In this document: in pieces, positions 13,464 through 21,951 of the stretch
Position numbering within the stretch: the first letter of the stretch is position 1
Layout: each line of letters opens with the position of its first letter
Source of the DNA: a virus
Virus record (IMG/VR): IMGVR_UViG_3300009160_000191
Location: 1 to 21,951 of that record
Direction: 5' to 3' (one strand)
DNA length: 21,951 bases
Program-made: the position numbers and the translations under genes
The notes under the pieces: model-generated
Database searches by the model: none
What the model was told of the DNA's origin: nothing
The model's input: the letters and a program-made list of their open reading frames with translations, nothing else

Positions 13464-14117
13464 ATGAGTTTCTTATTACCAGCAGCACCAATATTAGCAG
13501 AAACAGCAGCAGCATCAGCGGCAACTACCGCATTTGGATCTACAGCTTTTTGGGCTGGGACAGCAGCAGCTGCTCCTATGGCAGCAACAAGTTTTGTGCC
13601 ATCATTATTGGTATCATCAACACCATCATTCTTTGGTAGCATTAGTAGTGCTTTTAATACTATTAAACCATTTATGGATGTTATATCTCCAGCAACTCAA
13701 GTGCTTAGTGGCATTAACTCTTTAAATGCTGGTCAAACACAAGCAAGCATGTATAAGTTACAGCAATTGCAATTACAAGCAAAAATTCAAAATGACAGAC
13801 TTAATCTTACAAGGCAAGGTAATGATGTGTTAAGAAGGTTAAACCAGTCTAATGCATCAGCAGCAGCACGTGGCTATGCTGGAGGCGTCAAAAGCTTTGA
13901 AGGATCAAGTGCATTGCTTATGGATATTAATACAAAATATGCTGGTCAAGATATGGAAACTATTCAGCAAAATATAGCAACATCATCAGCATATGGTCAA
14001 ATACAAGACAGCATGCTAACAACAGCATCAGACAAGGCTGTGTCTGGATCTTATGCAGACTTCTTTACTAGCGTAGGTAAAGCAGCTTATTTATATAGCA
14101 GTTTAAAAACAGTTTAA
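13464..14117 (+). CDS. Internal virion protein, T7 gp14-like
   Basis: The 217-residue product (T7 gp14 is 196) has a strongly Ala-rich hydrophobic N-terminal third (AETAAASAATTAFGSTAFWA, AAAAPMAATSFV) able to form membrane-active helices. A long helical region follows (YKLQQLQLQAKIQNDRLNL, VLRRLNQSNASAAARGYAGG), then the SFEGSSALL motif and a polar C-terminus. T7 gp14 is ejected first and inserts in the outer membrane as part of the DNA ejection channel. Composition, size and place between the nozzle and a gp15-like gene agree. Identity is by layout plus the G-V-x-S-F-x-G-S motif. Confidence 0.78.
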   Translation: MSFLLPAAPILAETAAASAATTAFGSTAFWAGTAAAAPMAATSFVPSLLVSSTPSFFGSISSAFNTIKPFMDVISPATQVLSGINSLNAGQTQASMYKLQQLQLQAKIQNDRLNLTRQGNDVLRRLNQSNASAAARGYAGGVKSFEGSSALLMDINTKYAGQDMETIQQNIATSSAYGQIQDSMLTTASDKAVSGSYADFFTSVGKAAYLYSSLKTV

Positions 14118-14126
14118 GGAATAGTT

Positions 14127-16337
14127 ATGGCAGACAGCCCACGTTATCAAAGAGCAAATTTAGTCTATGCTGATATGCCTAATATTCAGCCAGTAGATCT
14201 ACAGGAGCAACTTAACTCTAATAGACGTATTGGTGCTGCATTAGATACTATGACTAATATTACTACTGACATTGGTAAAAAATATGCAGTAGAAGCAGCG
14301 GCTAAATATAGTCTTGATAATCCTGTTACTCAAGAACAACTTATTGATGCCCAAAAGAACAATAGTAATCCAATTGCTAAAGATTTAAAAGGCGGCACAA
14401 TATTTAATGAAACGCTCAAGAAAGTTTATGCTCAACAAGCATCAGCAGAGTTTACTAACATTGCTTATACTCATTTTGAAGATGTAGATAAGCGAGTTAA
14501 AGATGGTGAACTAACTAATCCAGATGATATTAAGCAAGCACTTAATTCAGTAATTCAACCACAGCGTGATGTATTAAGCCAGATAGATGTAGAAACTGGG
14601 TTATCTTATGATGCTAAATTAAAGTCATATGCTAACACATACTATAAAAGCGCTTTAAATGAGCTTGATAAAAAAGCTAGAGAACGTATAGATTTAATGG
14701 CTGCTGATACAATGAAGATCCAAACTAAAATGTTTGAGAGTGATCTTGCTAATCAATATGATCCGATTGTAATAAAAGGATTATTAGACACAAGACTTCA
14801 AGATGGAGATACTACATTCAAACAAGGATCTCACAGAGAAGCATACAATAACCAATTACGCAAACAATTAGACTATTCAATTAATAATAAGTTTGCAGAA
14901 GATATGGCTAATACTTTTGGAAATGAAGGCGCTGCTATGCAGTCGTTAGAAAAAGGTAAGGCTGGCAAATGGACAGCATTTTGGAAAGATAAAACTGCTG
15001 ATGAGCAAGATGATCTTAGACAGTTTGTATTAAAAGAATTGCGCATTAAAAATGCCGGATCAGAAGAATTTGATCGTCAATATGCATCTAAGTTAAGTGC
15101 AGCTAATGATATGCTTACAAATGGATACCAGCCAGATGCAACATTATCTCAATGGCTTATCAATAATAGTTCATCATTAAAGCCAGACAGCGCTACAAAA
15201 GCATCAGCAAGTGCATTTAATCTTAAGCTAGATCAATTCAACAAACTTAATGGTATGAGCATGGGTGATAGACAAGTATATGAAGATTCTGTGCTTGCTA
15301 AGATTGGCCCTAATATGACCGCTGAAAATTGGCAAGTATATTCATTTATTAAGAAGTCTAATGAAAAATTTAATGAAAACATTAAAAAAGACTTTGTATC
15401 TACAATGAAAACTCAGAATGCATTTAGAGCTACATCTTTAAACTTTGCTGCACCAGATGATGTATTTCAAGGACAAGTAGATAATAGAATTAAACTTACT
15501 AAACAATTTGGCGCAATGAATAATGTTAAGCCATCATTTTTAGATGAAGGTGAAGTTGAATCATTAAAGATGTCATTAGACAATGCAAAGCCAGATGAAA
15601 GAATTGCAATCACAGGACGCATTGCCAAATCATTTGGTAATGATTCTCTTAGGGTATTTGAACAGTTAGCACCTAAAGATCCTGTTATGGCTCATATGGG
15701 AGTTCTTTATGCTAATCAATCTAATGATGACATTATTCGCAGACTAGCCAAAGGCCAAGATATTGTTAAGTCTGGATTTAAACCAGTAGAAGAAGCAACT
15801 ATGAAACAAGCTTCTATTAAAGATAGCATTGGTGATTCATTATATGCAGCTCCACAAAGTTATAATGCAGTAGTTAAAACAGCAGATACGTTGTATGCAG
15901 AAGAAGCTATGCGTAAAGGATTAACTTCATTTGATGGTGCAATATATAGCGAAAAGTTACAAGAAGCATCTGGAAGATCTGTGGGTGCTAATGGTAAGTA
16001 TTATGGTGGTGTTATTAAGTATAACAAATCAAAAGTTATTATTCCAAATTCAATACCACAAGATGACTTTGAAGATATTATGAACAAAGCCACTATTAAT
16101 GACTTTAGATTTTCATCTGACAATTTTGCGCAACGTGCAAATACTAACCAACTTATTGCAACAAATGGCAAAGAATTCTCATCTGATAAGATCAAAGATG
16201 CTAAGTTAGTTCCGGCTGGCAGAGATAACTTTATGCTTACTATTGATGATAGACCATTCTTGCTTAAAGATGGATCACCTTTATATATTAACGTAGATGT
16301 TCTATATAAGAAGCTTAGAAGCGAGAAACGTATTTAA
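14127..16337 (+). CDS. Internal virion protein, T7 gp15-like
   Basis: The 736-residue product (T7 gp15 is 747) is almost entirely charged, helical and without cysteines, signal peptide or hydrophobic spans. It opens with a YQRANLVYADMPNIQP segment, then a helical LNSNRRIGAALDTMTNI and many D/E/K/N-rich helices. No lysozyme, transglycosylase or ATPase motif was found. In T7, gp15 forms the periplasmic tunnel with gp16 after ejection. AAGGA at 14116-14120 is the ribosome-binding site, and the stop overlaps the next gene (TAATG). The call rests on length, composition and synteny. Confidence 0.72.
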   Translation: MADSPRYQRANLVYADMPNIQPVDLQEQLNSNRRIGAALDTMTNITTDIGKKYAVEAAAKYSLDNPVTQEQLIDAQKNNSNPIAKDLKGGTIFNETLKKVYAQQASAEFTNIAYTHFEDVDKRVKDGELTNPDDIKQALNSVIQPQRDVLSQIDVETGLSYDAKLKSYANTYYKSALNELDKKARERIDLMAADTMKIQTKMFESDLANQYDPIVIKGLLDTRLQDGDTTFKQGSHREAYNNQLRKQLDYSINNKFAEDMANTFGNEGAAMQSLEKGKAGKWTAFWKDKTADEQDDLRQFVLKELRIKNAGSEEFDRQYASKLSAANDMLTNGYQPDATLSQWLINNSSSLKPDSATKASASAFNLKLDQFNKLNGMSMGDRQVYEDSVLAKIGPNMTAENWQVYSFIKKSNEKFNENIKKDFVSTMKTQNAFRATSLNFAAPDDVFQGQVDNRIKLTKQFGAMNNVKPSFLDEGEVESLKMSLDNAKPDERIAITGRIAKSFGNDSLRVFEQLAPKDPVMAHMGVLYANQSNDDIIRRLAKGQDIVKSGFKPVEEATMKQASIKDSIGDSLYAAPQSYNAVVKTADTLYAEEAMRKGLTSFDGAIYSEKLQEASGRSVGANGKYYGGVIKYNKSKVIIPNSIPQDDFEDIMNKATINDFRFSSDNFAQRANTNQLIATNGKEFSSDKIKDAKLVPAGRDNFMLTIDDRPFLLKDGSPLYINVDVLYKKLRSEKRI

Positions 16338-18733
16338 TGAGCATTATCTATTCAGACATTAATATACAGCCGTATAAGTCAAATACACCAGTTCTAGGTG
16401 GTGAAGATACTGGTTTTCTGGAAAATATGCAAGCTGCTTATGATGCACAAGAATCATTTACAAAAGGAAGCGCATCAAGAACTATAGCATTTGATGACAT
16501 ATTTGCTCCTATTAGACAAAAAGTTATTGATAGATCTAATGTATCATCATTAGATAGAGTCAATATGTTTGGTGCTGATTCACGTAATCAATATGCATGG
16601 GCAGACAGAGATTATCCTAAATACGTCAATAATACACTTGACTATATAAAACAAAATCCAAGTCTTTTTCCAGAACCAGAGTTTCAAGGGTTAAGTTATG
16701 ACATCCTTGAGGGTAAAGCTATTGAAGGATCTAAAAAGAAGATAGAAGATCAAAAAGAAGTTGGAGCAAGACAAACATTCTTTGGTGGCGTTGGTGAGTT
16801 TATAGGTGATATTGGTGGTAATTGGTCCACAATGGATACATTTTCATTGGCAGTTCCAGAAGTTAAAGGCCCAGCTGTTATATGGCCTATAGTTAATAGA
16901 ATGTTTCAAAATACAATTGTTAATACTGGGGTTGAAGCAGCTAAATATCCAGATATTAAAGACTGGCAAGAAAAAGTAACTGGACAAGAATATGGATTTA
17001 AAGAATTTTTACAACATGAGAAAGATGTTGCTATTGGAACAATTGCATTGACTGGTGCATTTGAAGGTGCATTTAAAGTTCCATATAAAAAAGGATATCG
17101 CTGGACTAAAGATTCAATGCTTGAAGGAGTTGAAAAACTTCAAGATGTATATACTAAGAAATTTGGTGGTGATCCAGCAGCTAAAGCAGAGGCTATGAAA
17201 GACATTAATGCTATTAAAACACAAGATAGCATTGATAAATTTGTTAATGAATATAATCCTATTGCAGATGATGCTGGAGATATTGAACATAACAAACGAC
17301 TTAATCAAGTCAATGATGCTTTGGCTACAGGAAACTTTGATAAGCTTCCAAAAGAAACACCAACAATGAATCCTATTACAGATATTAATCATTTTGATCG
17401 CGCCAATCCAAATGTTAAATTCTATAATCCTAAAGATATTAAAGTAGATGCGGAAACATTTCAATTTAAAGCTGGTGGTAATGCAGAAGGTGTTACTGAT
17501 AGATTACAAGGTGTAACTCAATGGGATCCTATTAGTGCTAATACAGGCATTGTGTATGAAAAAGCTAATGGTGAAACATTTATTGTAGATGGGCATCAAA
17601 GATTAGCATTAGCTAAACGTATTACAGAATCAGATCCAGCACAAAAGATTGACTTTATTGCATTTCCATTAAGAGAGATGGATGGGGTATCTATAGAAGA
17701 AGCTAGAGTTATAGCTGCTATGAAGAATATAAGAGAAGGAACAGGAACAGCTATAGATGCTGCTAAAGTTCTTAAAATTGATCCAGCATTGTTAGATAAG
17801 TTGCCACCAACATCATCATTAGTTCGTCAAGCTAATGGCCTTATTAGACTATCTGACGATGCATTTAGATTGATTACCAACCAAATAATACCAGAACATT
17901 ATGGTGCTATTGTTGGAAATGTAATGACAGATCCTACAGAACAGATTGCTGCTATTGAGATGCTTAAGCGATTAGATCCGTCTAATACAAGACAAGCAGA
18001 ACAGATAGTCCGTCAAATGAAAGATACTGGATTTGTTAAGTCTACACAGGAAAGTCTATTTGGCGATGAAGTTATCTCTGAAAGCTTACTATTAGAACGT
18101 GCTAAAATATTAGACGCTGGAACATCACTATTCAAGACAGATAAGCTAGTATTCAAGAATCTTATGGAGAATGCAAATAAGATTGAGGAATCTGGCAATA
18201 TCTTAAATAGAAATAACAACGCAACCAATGAGGAAATATATGCCAAAGCAATCGAAATCACAAGGGCAAACGCCAATATCCAAGGATCCATATCAGAATC
18301 CCTTACTCGCATCGCAAGAGAATTTAAAGAAGGCGGAGGCAAAGGTTTACAAGGATACGCCCGCCAGTTCGCAGATGATGTCAAGCGATCAATTGAAGAC
18401 GGCAGTTACGAAAGGGTTCCAAATGGCGGACTTAGCAGCTTTGACGCAATTGAGAAGGAAGCAAATACGCTCAGCCCAGATGTAAAGAAAGAGTTAAGTT
18501 TATTTGATGAAGGCATTGGATCTAAAGGTGAAGTAGAGCAAACTAAAACTTTAGATACTGCAACAAAAGAAGAAATACAAATGGCACCGGAAATGAATAA
18601 TGCTGTTATTCATGTAGATGATATTGATCCAAATACAGGCATGCCATTTTCTAAAACACTTACCATGAAAGAAATCATGGATGATATTGCTCAAGACGAA
18701 AAAGCTATCAATAGATTGAAAGGCTGCATCTAA
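16337..18733 (+). CDS. Large internal/ejection protein with ParB/DdrB-like domain
   Basis: The 798-residue product lies where T7 begins gene 16. Residues 1-330 are helical, with a mildly hydrophobic span VAIGTIALTGAFEGAF (231-246). Residues about 360-470 look like a ParB/sulfiredoxin-type domain: FYNPKDIKVD, then GIVYEKANGETFIVDGHQRLALA with the signature DGHQR at 418-422, then DFIAFPL and SIEEARVIAAMKNIREGTGT. DdrB-like ParB domains of this kind are known in phage and plasmid polyvalent proteins delivered with DNA. Helical segments follow. Codons for about residues 620-717 differ strikingly from the rest (see findings). The C-terminus (TMKEIMDDIAQDEKAINRLKGCI) abuts the next gene by TAATG. 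Nuclease or DNA-binding activity is inferred. Confidence 0.7.
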   Translation: MSIIYSDINIQPYKSNTPVLGGEDTGFLENMQAAYDAQESFTKGSASRTIAFDDIFAPIRQKVIDRSNVSSLDRVNMFGADSRNQYAWADRDYPKYVNNTLDYIKQNPSLFPEPEFQGLSYDILEGKAIEGSKKKIEDQKEVGARQTFFGGVGEFIGDIGGNWSTMDTFSLAVPEVKGPAVIWPIVNRMFQNTIVNTGVEAAKYPDIKDWQEKVTGQEYGFKEFLQHEKDVAIGTIALTGAFEGAFKVPYKKGYRWTKDSMLEGVEKLQDVYTKKFGGDPAAKAEAMKDINAIKTQDSIDKFVNEYNPIADDAGDIEHNKRLNQVNDALATGNFDKLPKETPTMNPITDINHFDRANPNVKFYNPKDIKVDAETFQFKAGGNAEGVTDRLQGVTQWDPISANTGIVYEKANGETFIVDGHQRLALAKRITESDPAQKIDFIAFPLREMDGVSIEEARVIAAMKNIREGTGTAIDAAKVLKIDPALLDKLPPTSSLVRQANGLIRLSDDAFRLITNQIIPEHYGAIVGNVMTDPTEQIAAIEMLKRLDPSNTRQAEQIVRQMKDTGFVKSTQESLFGDEVISESLLLERAKILDAGTSLFKTDKLVFKNLMENANKIEESGNILNRNNNATNEEIYAKAIEITRANANIQGSISESLTRIAREFKEGGGKGLQGYARQFADDVKRSIEDGSYERVPNGGLSSFDAIEKEANTLSPDVKKELSLFDEGIGSKGEVEQTKTLDTATKEEIQMAPEMNNAVIHVDDIDPNTGMPFSKTLTMKEIMDDIAQDEKAINRLKGCI

Positions 18734-21231
18734 TGGCATTTAAAGATTGTATTGTTAATGGTCTTAAAGATGGTGACTTAACACCAGAACAAGCTAAAGC
18801 TGCTCAAGATGTATTTGAACAGCGCGAAGCTTTGCACAAGAATAATATGGGTGACAGTGCAGCAGAAGCTAAAGCAGCACAAGAAACTATTGAAATACTT
18901 GACTATGATAGATTACACAAGAAACGTGTATTGCTATTACAAAAATCAACTCAACAAGACATATCTAAAAAGCTATTTGGCCAAGAAGGTTATCGTGGCG
19001 GTAAAGATCCAGGCGCTGGTGCTAAAGCACTTATAGCTAAAGGTGATCCATTCTCAACATATAGCAATGTAGAAGCTAGACAAGCATCTATCTTTGGTCA
19101 ATTCCAATCTCAAATATCAGATGTATTAGCTACGTTCAGAGCAAGAGGATTAGGCTGGCATTCCAATGTAAATACATTGCATGATGTTGTGCGTGAACTA
19201 TGGGGAACTAATACAGGCAATAGTGCTGCTAAAGAAATGGCAGAGTCATGGTCTAAGGTAGGAGAGATGGCTCGTCAAATGTATAACGAAGCTGGTGGTG
19301 CTATTCCTAAATTAGATACATGGAGATTACCACAATCTCATAACATGGTAGCTGTAATGAAAGCTGGCCAAGAAGCATGGGTTAAATTTGTAACGCCATT
19401 GTTAGATCATTCAAAGATGATTAATGAGCGCACAGGAAAATCATTTACTCCACAAGAATTAGATCTAGCACTTAACGAAGTATTTAAGACGATTGGTGAA
19501 GATGGCTATAACAAGATGAAGCCAACTGGTGCTTTATATACAGGCCATAGATCATTAGCTAAACGCTATATGGATCATAGATTCTTATTATTTAAGAATG
19601 CTGATGATTGGATGAAGTATCAAGAGTCATTTGGAAACCCAGATACTTTTGCATCTATGAATCAATACCTACACAGAATGTCACATGACATAGCTATGAT
19701 GCAAGTGCTTGGACCAAATCCACATGCCACTATGAATTTTATTAGACAAAGTGTAATGAAAGATGCTCAAGAATTAAAGCTTAAATTACAAGATCAAAGC
19801 ATTGTAACGCGTGCAGAAGAAAATCTTAATAACATGGATGAGTTGTTTGATTTATACAACGGATCATCTTATGCATCAGCAGATCATTGGGTTCCAAGAA
19901 CTCTACAAGGAACACGTAACATAGTTAATTCTGCATTCCTTGGAAGCACAGCTATTACATCTTTAACAGACTTAGGTTTCCAAAAGCATACTGCTACTCA
20001 ATTAGGCATAGCATTTGGACCATTATTTAAACGTGTATTTAAAAACCTTAATCCATTGAATGTAGAAGAACGTGGAAAAATTGCATTAAGATCTGGACTT
20101 ATTGCTGAGTCATGGATTGGATTAGCACAGACACAAGCAAGGTTTGCTGGTGAGATGACAGGCCAACAAATTACACAAAGATTTTCTGATGTAGTAATGA
20201 GAGCATCTGGCCTTACTGCATGGACACAAGCTGGACGTCATGCATTTGGTATGGAGCTTATGGGTAATCTTGGTGATTTAGTAAGCAAGTCATTTGATAC
20301 TCTTGATCCTAGAATGCAAAAAGCATTAACTAGATATGGATTTGACAATGCATCATGGGATCTTATACGCCAATCAGAATTATATAACTATAAGGGCGCT
20401 ACATTCTTAAGGCCAGAAGAAATACGTTTAGCTACTCATATGCCTAAAGACCAAGCACAAGAGTTAGCATTACGATTCTTAGATATGGTAAATACAGAAG
20501 TAGACTATGCAGTGCCTACAGTTGGTTTAAGGGCTAAGGCTACACTTACTGGAGGAACTAAAGCTGGAACACTTCCTGGTGAGATTGTAAGAAGTTTTTC
20601 TATGTTTAAAAACTTCTCTGTTCAAGTAGCATACACACATTTATGGAAGTCAATGTCAGAAGCAACACTAGCTAAGAAAGCTGGATCATTAGCTGACTTG
20701 GCTATTGCTACAACTGCTATGGCTGCATTATCAATGCAACTTAAAGAGATAGCTAATGGACGTGATCCAAGACCAATGGATACCAAAGAGTTTTGGGGCG
20801 CATCATTCTTACTTGGTGGCGGCATGGGTATCTGGGGTGATTTCTTATTTAGTAATGTTAATCGTTATGGTGGTGGACTAGAAGATACTATTGCTGGCCC
20901 AGTAATTAACATGGCTAACTCAATTAAGAATCTTACTTATGGAAATGTGCAACAACTGATACAAGGCAAAGATACTAACTTTGCTGGTGAAACTTTAAGA
21001 ATGTTAGAAACATATATGCCAGGAAAAACATTATGGTATATGAAATTGTTATGGCAACGTCAGATGTTTGAAAGATTACATTTGTTTATTGATCCTAAAT
21101 ATCAACAAAGACTTAATAGTATGCAGACTAAATACCTTAAAGAAACTGGTCAGCATTATTGGTGGAGGCCTGGACAAGAATCACCAGATCGTGCGCCAGA
21201 GATATCTAGTGAAACTTTATTGACACAATAG
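18733..21231 (+). CDS. Large internal/ejection protein, polyvalent LPD38-like C-terminus
   Basis: The 832-residue product starts MAFKDCIVNGLKDGDLTPEQ and is helix-rich throughout. Hydrophobic helices near residues 654-672 (LADLAIATTAMAALSMQ) and 687-705 (FWGASFLLGGGMGIWGDFLF) could enter membrane, as gp16-type proteins do during ejection. The C-terminus, with PGKTLWYMKLLWQRQMFERL and then HYWWRPGQESPDRAP, resembles the end domain of large phage polyvalent/ejection proteins (LPD38-like; recalled, not searched). No soluble lytic transglycosylase motif (E-S...G-x-x-S-x-G-L-x-Q) was found, unlike T7 gp16. It is the last protein before the tail fibre, as gp16 is in T7. Together with the 798-aa protein it may replace gp16. 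Confidence 0.65.
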   Translation: MAFKDCIVNGLKDGDLTPEQAKAAQDVFEQREALHKNNMGDSAAEAKAAQETIEILDYDRLHKKRVLLLQKSTQQDISKKLFGQEGYRGGKDPGAGAKALIAKGDPFSTYSNVEARQASIFGQFQSQISDVLATFRARGLGWHSNVNTLHDVVRELWGTNTGNSAAKEMAESWSKVGEMARQMYNEAGGAIPKLDTWRLPQSHNMVAVMKAGQEAWVKFVTPLLDHSKMINERTGKSFTPQELDLALNEVFKTIGEDGYNKMKPTGALYTGHRSLAKRYMDHRFLLFKNADDWMKYQESFGNPDTFASMNQYLHRMSHDIAMMQVLGPNPHATMNFIRQSVMKDAQELKLKLQDQSIVTRAEENLNNMDELFDLYNGSSYASADHWVPRTLQGTRNIVNSAFLGSTAITSLTDLGFQKHTATQLGIAFGPLFKRVFKNLNPLNVEERGKIALRSGLIAESWIGLAQTQARFAGEMTGQQITQRFSDVVMRASGLTAWTQAGRHAFGMELMGNLGDLVSKSFDTLDPRMQKALTRYGFDNASWDLIRQSELYNYKGATFLRPEEIRLATHMPKDQAQELALRFLDMVNTEVDYAVPTVGLRAKATLTGGTKAGTLPGEIVRSFSMFKNFSVQVAYTHLWKSMSEATLAKKAGSLADLAIATTAMAALSMQLKEIANGRDPRPMDTKEFWGASFLLGGGMGIWGDFLFSNVNRYGGGLEDTIAGPVINMANSIKNLTYGNVQQLIQGKDTNFAGETLRMLETYMPGKTLWYMKLLWQRQMFERLHLFIDPKYQQRLNSMQTKYLKETGQHYWWRPGQESPDRAPEISSETLLTQ

Positions 21232-21246
21232 CAAAAATGGTATAGA
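21220..21246 (+). promoter_or_regulatory. Weak candidate promoter before tail fibre
   Basis: A perfect TTGACA (21220-21225) overlaps the last codons of the ejection-protein gene. TATAGA (21241-21246) follows after a short 15-bp spacer. It could allow separate expression of the fibre gene. Spacing is below the 17-bp optimum, so the call is weak. Confidence 0.25.
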
Positions 21247-21287
21247 CAAAAACAAGAATATAGTTAAAATAAGGCAAAGGAAAAATC

Positions 21288-21951
21288 ATGGCTGATTATG
21301 CAATAACGAACGTAGCAAGACGAGTAGTATACACAGGATCTGCTGGTGTAGGCCCTTATGCCTTTACATTCCCTGTATTAATAAATACAGATATCGCAGT
21401 ATATAAAAATACTACACTTCTTACTTTAACGACAGACTACACTGTAACTATTAGCGGAACTACTGGTCAAGGATCAGTCACATTAGTATCAGCTGCTACA
21501 GGCACTGATCGTATTACTATTGTAGGTGCAAGATCTATTCAAAGATCAACAGATTTCGTAACTGGTGGTGACTTCTTTGCTAACACACTTAATACAGAAT
21601 TAGATTCAGAAACAATCTTTATTCAACAAATTGCTGAAACAGCAGAGCGTGGACTTAAAGCGCCTGTAACAGATCCAACGTCTATTAACATGACGTTACC
21701 ATTCAATACTGTTAGAGCTAATAAGTTCTTATCTTTTGATGCTAGTGGCAATCCAACAGTTAATAATGCAGTAGGAACATATAGAGGTAATTGGGCTGCA
21801 TCTACAGCATATATTGTTTATGACATTATTAAAGATACATCTAACAATAACATCTATATCTGCTTAACTGCACATACATCTACAGGCGCACAACCTATAT
21901 CAAGTAATGCTGACGTAGCTAAATGGTCACTTCTTGTAGACGCTGCTTCTG
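21288..21951 (+). CDS. Tail fibre protein, T7 gp17-like N-terminus (3' truncated by window)
   Basis: The frame opens at ATG 21288 and stays open to the window end (221 codons visible). Residues 1-150 have the T7-tail-fibre N-terminal layout that anchors the fibre to the tail: VVYTGSAGVGPYAFTFPVLI, then IAVYKN, DYTVTISG, GSVTLVSAATGTDRITIVGA and a helix (ANTLNTELDSETIFIQQIAE) before a flexible linker. From about 165 a compact Trp/Tyr module appears (YRGNWAASTAYIVYDI, NIYICLTAHTS, AKWSLL), like the small carbohydrate-binding-type repeats in phage fibres. AAGG at 21271-21274 and AAAGG at 21276-21280 precede the start. The receptor-binding part lies outside the window. Confidence 0.88.
   Translation, partial: MADYAITNVARRVVYTGSAGVGPYAFTFPVLINTDIAVYKNTTLLTLTTDYTVTISGTTGQGSVTLVSAATGTDRITIVGARSIQRSTDFVTGGDFFANTLNTELDSETIFIQQIAETAERGLKAPVTDPTSINMTLPFNTVRANKFLSFDASGNPTVNNAVGTYRGNWAASTAYIVYDIIKDTSNNNIYICLTAHTSTGAQPISSNADVAKWSLLVDAAS

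Noticed and set aside
18013-18384. 123-aa minus-strand reading frame
   Set aside because: Lies fully inside the ParB-like protein gene, shows no ribosome-binding site or recognisable domain, and no other minus-strand gene is supported in the window.
18228-18485. 85-aa + strand reading frame overlapping the ParB-like protein gene
   Set aside because: It coincides with the codon-usage island, so it was considered as a hidden gene. The known frame continues with a coherent helical sequence through the region, the alternative product has no recognisable motif, and raised GC alone lengthens frames.

Overview
The window is part of the genome of a lytic-looking, AT-rich, short-tailed (podovirus-type) bacteriophage. 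Every supported gene reads on the + strand and most neighbours overlap or nearly touch (ATGA and TAATG junctions). The virion genes follow the T7-like set: T7 gp8-like portal, scaffold, major capsid, gp11- and gp12-like tail tube/nozzle, gp14- and gp15-like internal proteins, two large ejection-type proteins and a gp17-like tail fibre. The host cannot be read from the sequence. Low GC and A/T-ending codons suggest an AT-rich, perhaps aquatic, bacterium; that is inference only. No integrase, repressor, tRNA, insertion sequence or CRISPR array was seen.

Layout. Positions 1-547 hold no supportable gene but contain several short inverted repeats and end in a near-consensus sigma70 promoter (531-559). 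From there a compact operon runs: unknown 91-aa protein, ribbon-helix-helix protein, RusA-type Holliday-junction resolvase, zinc-ribbon protein, SSB-like protein with an acidic tail, terminase small subunit, DUF6378-type protein, 52-aa coiled-coil protein, terminase large subunit and a T7 gp13/GNAT-like protein. Positions 4701-6754 are a run of seven small genes (two low-complexity proteins, two 51-aa basic proteins, a seven-cysteine protein, a beta-rich probable virion protein, a DUF6321-type protein). Then come portal, a Bbp19-like protein and the scaffold, closed by a rho-independent terminator at 9411-9437.

A roughly 220-nt gap with a candidate promoter leads into the major capsid gene and a small capsid-associated protein. 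A long hairpin (10792-10825) follows, in the place where T7 has its T-phi terminator. The tail module comes next: tail tube A, tail tube B, gp14-like, gp15-like, a 798-aa protein with a ParB/DdrB-like DGHQR motif, an 832-aa protein resembling phage polyvalent/ejection proteins, and a tail fibre cut by the window end.

How it works together. The left block probably handles resolution and protection of replicating DNA and then packaging (RusA, SSB-like, TerS, TerL). The middle block builds the prohead (portal, scaffold, capsid), and the right block builds the tail and the internal proteins ejected into the host. The most unusual points are the ParB-like domain carried by a predicted ejected protein, a sharply bounded 0.3-kb patch of foreign-looking codon usage inside that gene, a possible leaderless first gene, and a 9-nt tandem repeat that encodes low-complexity tails in two overlapping genes at once.
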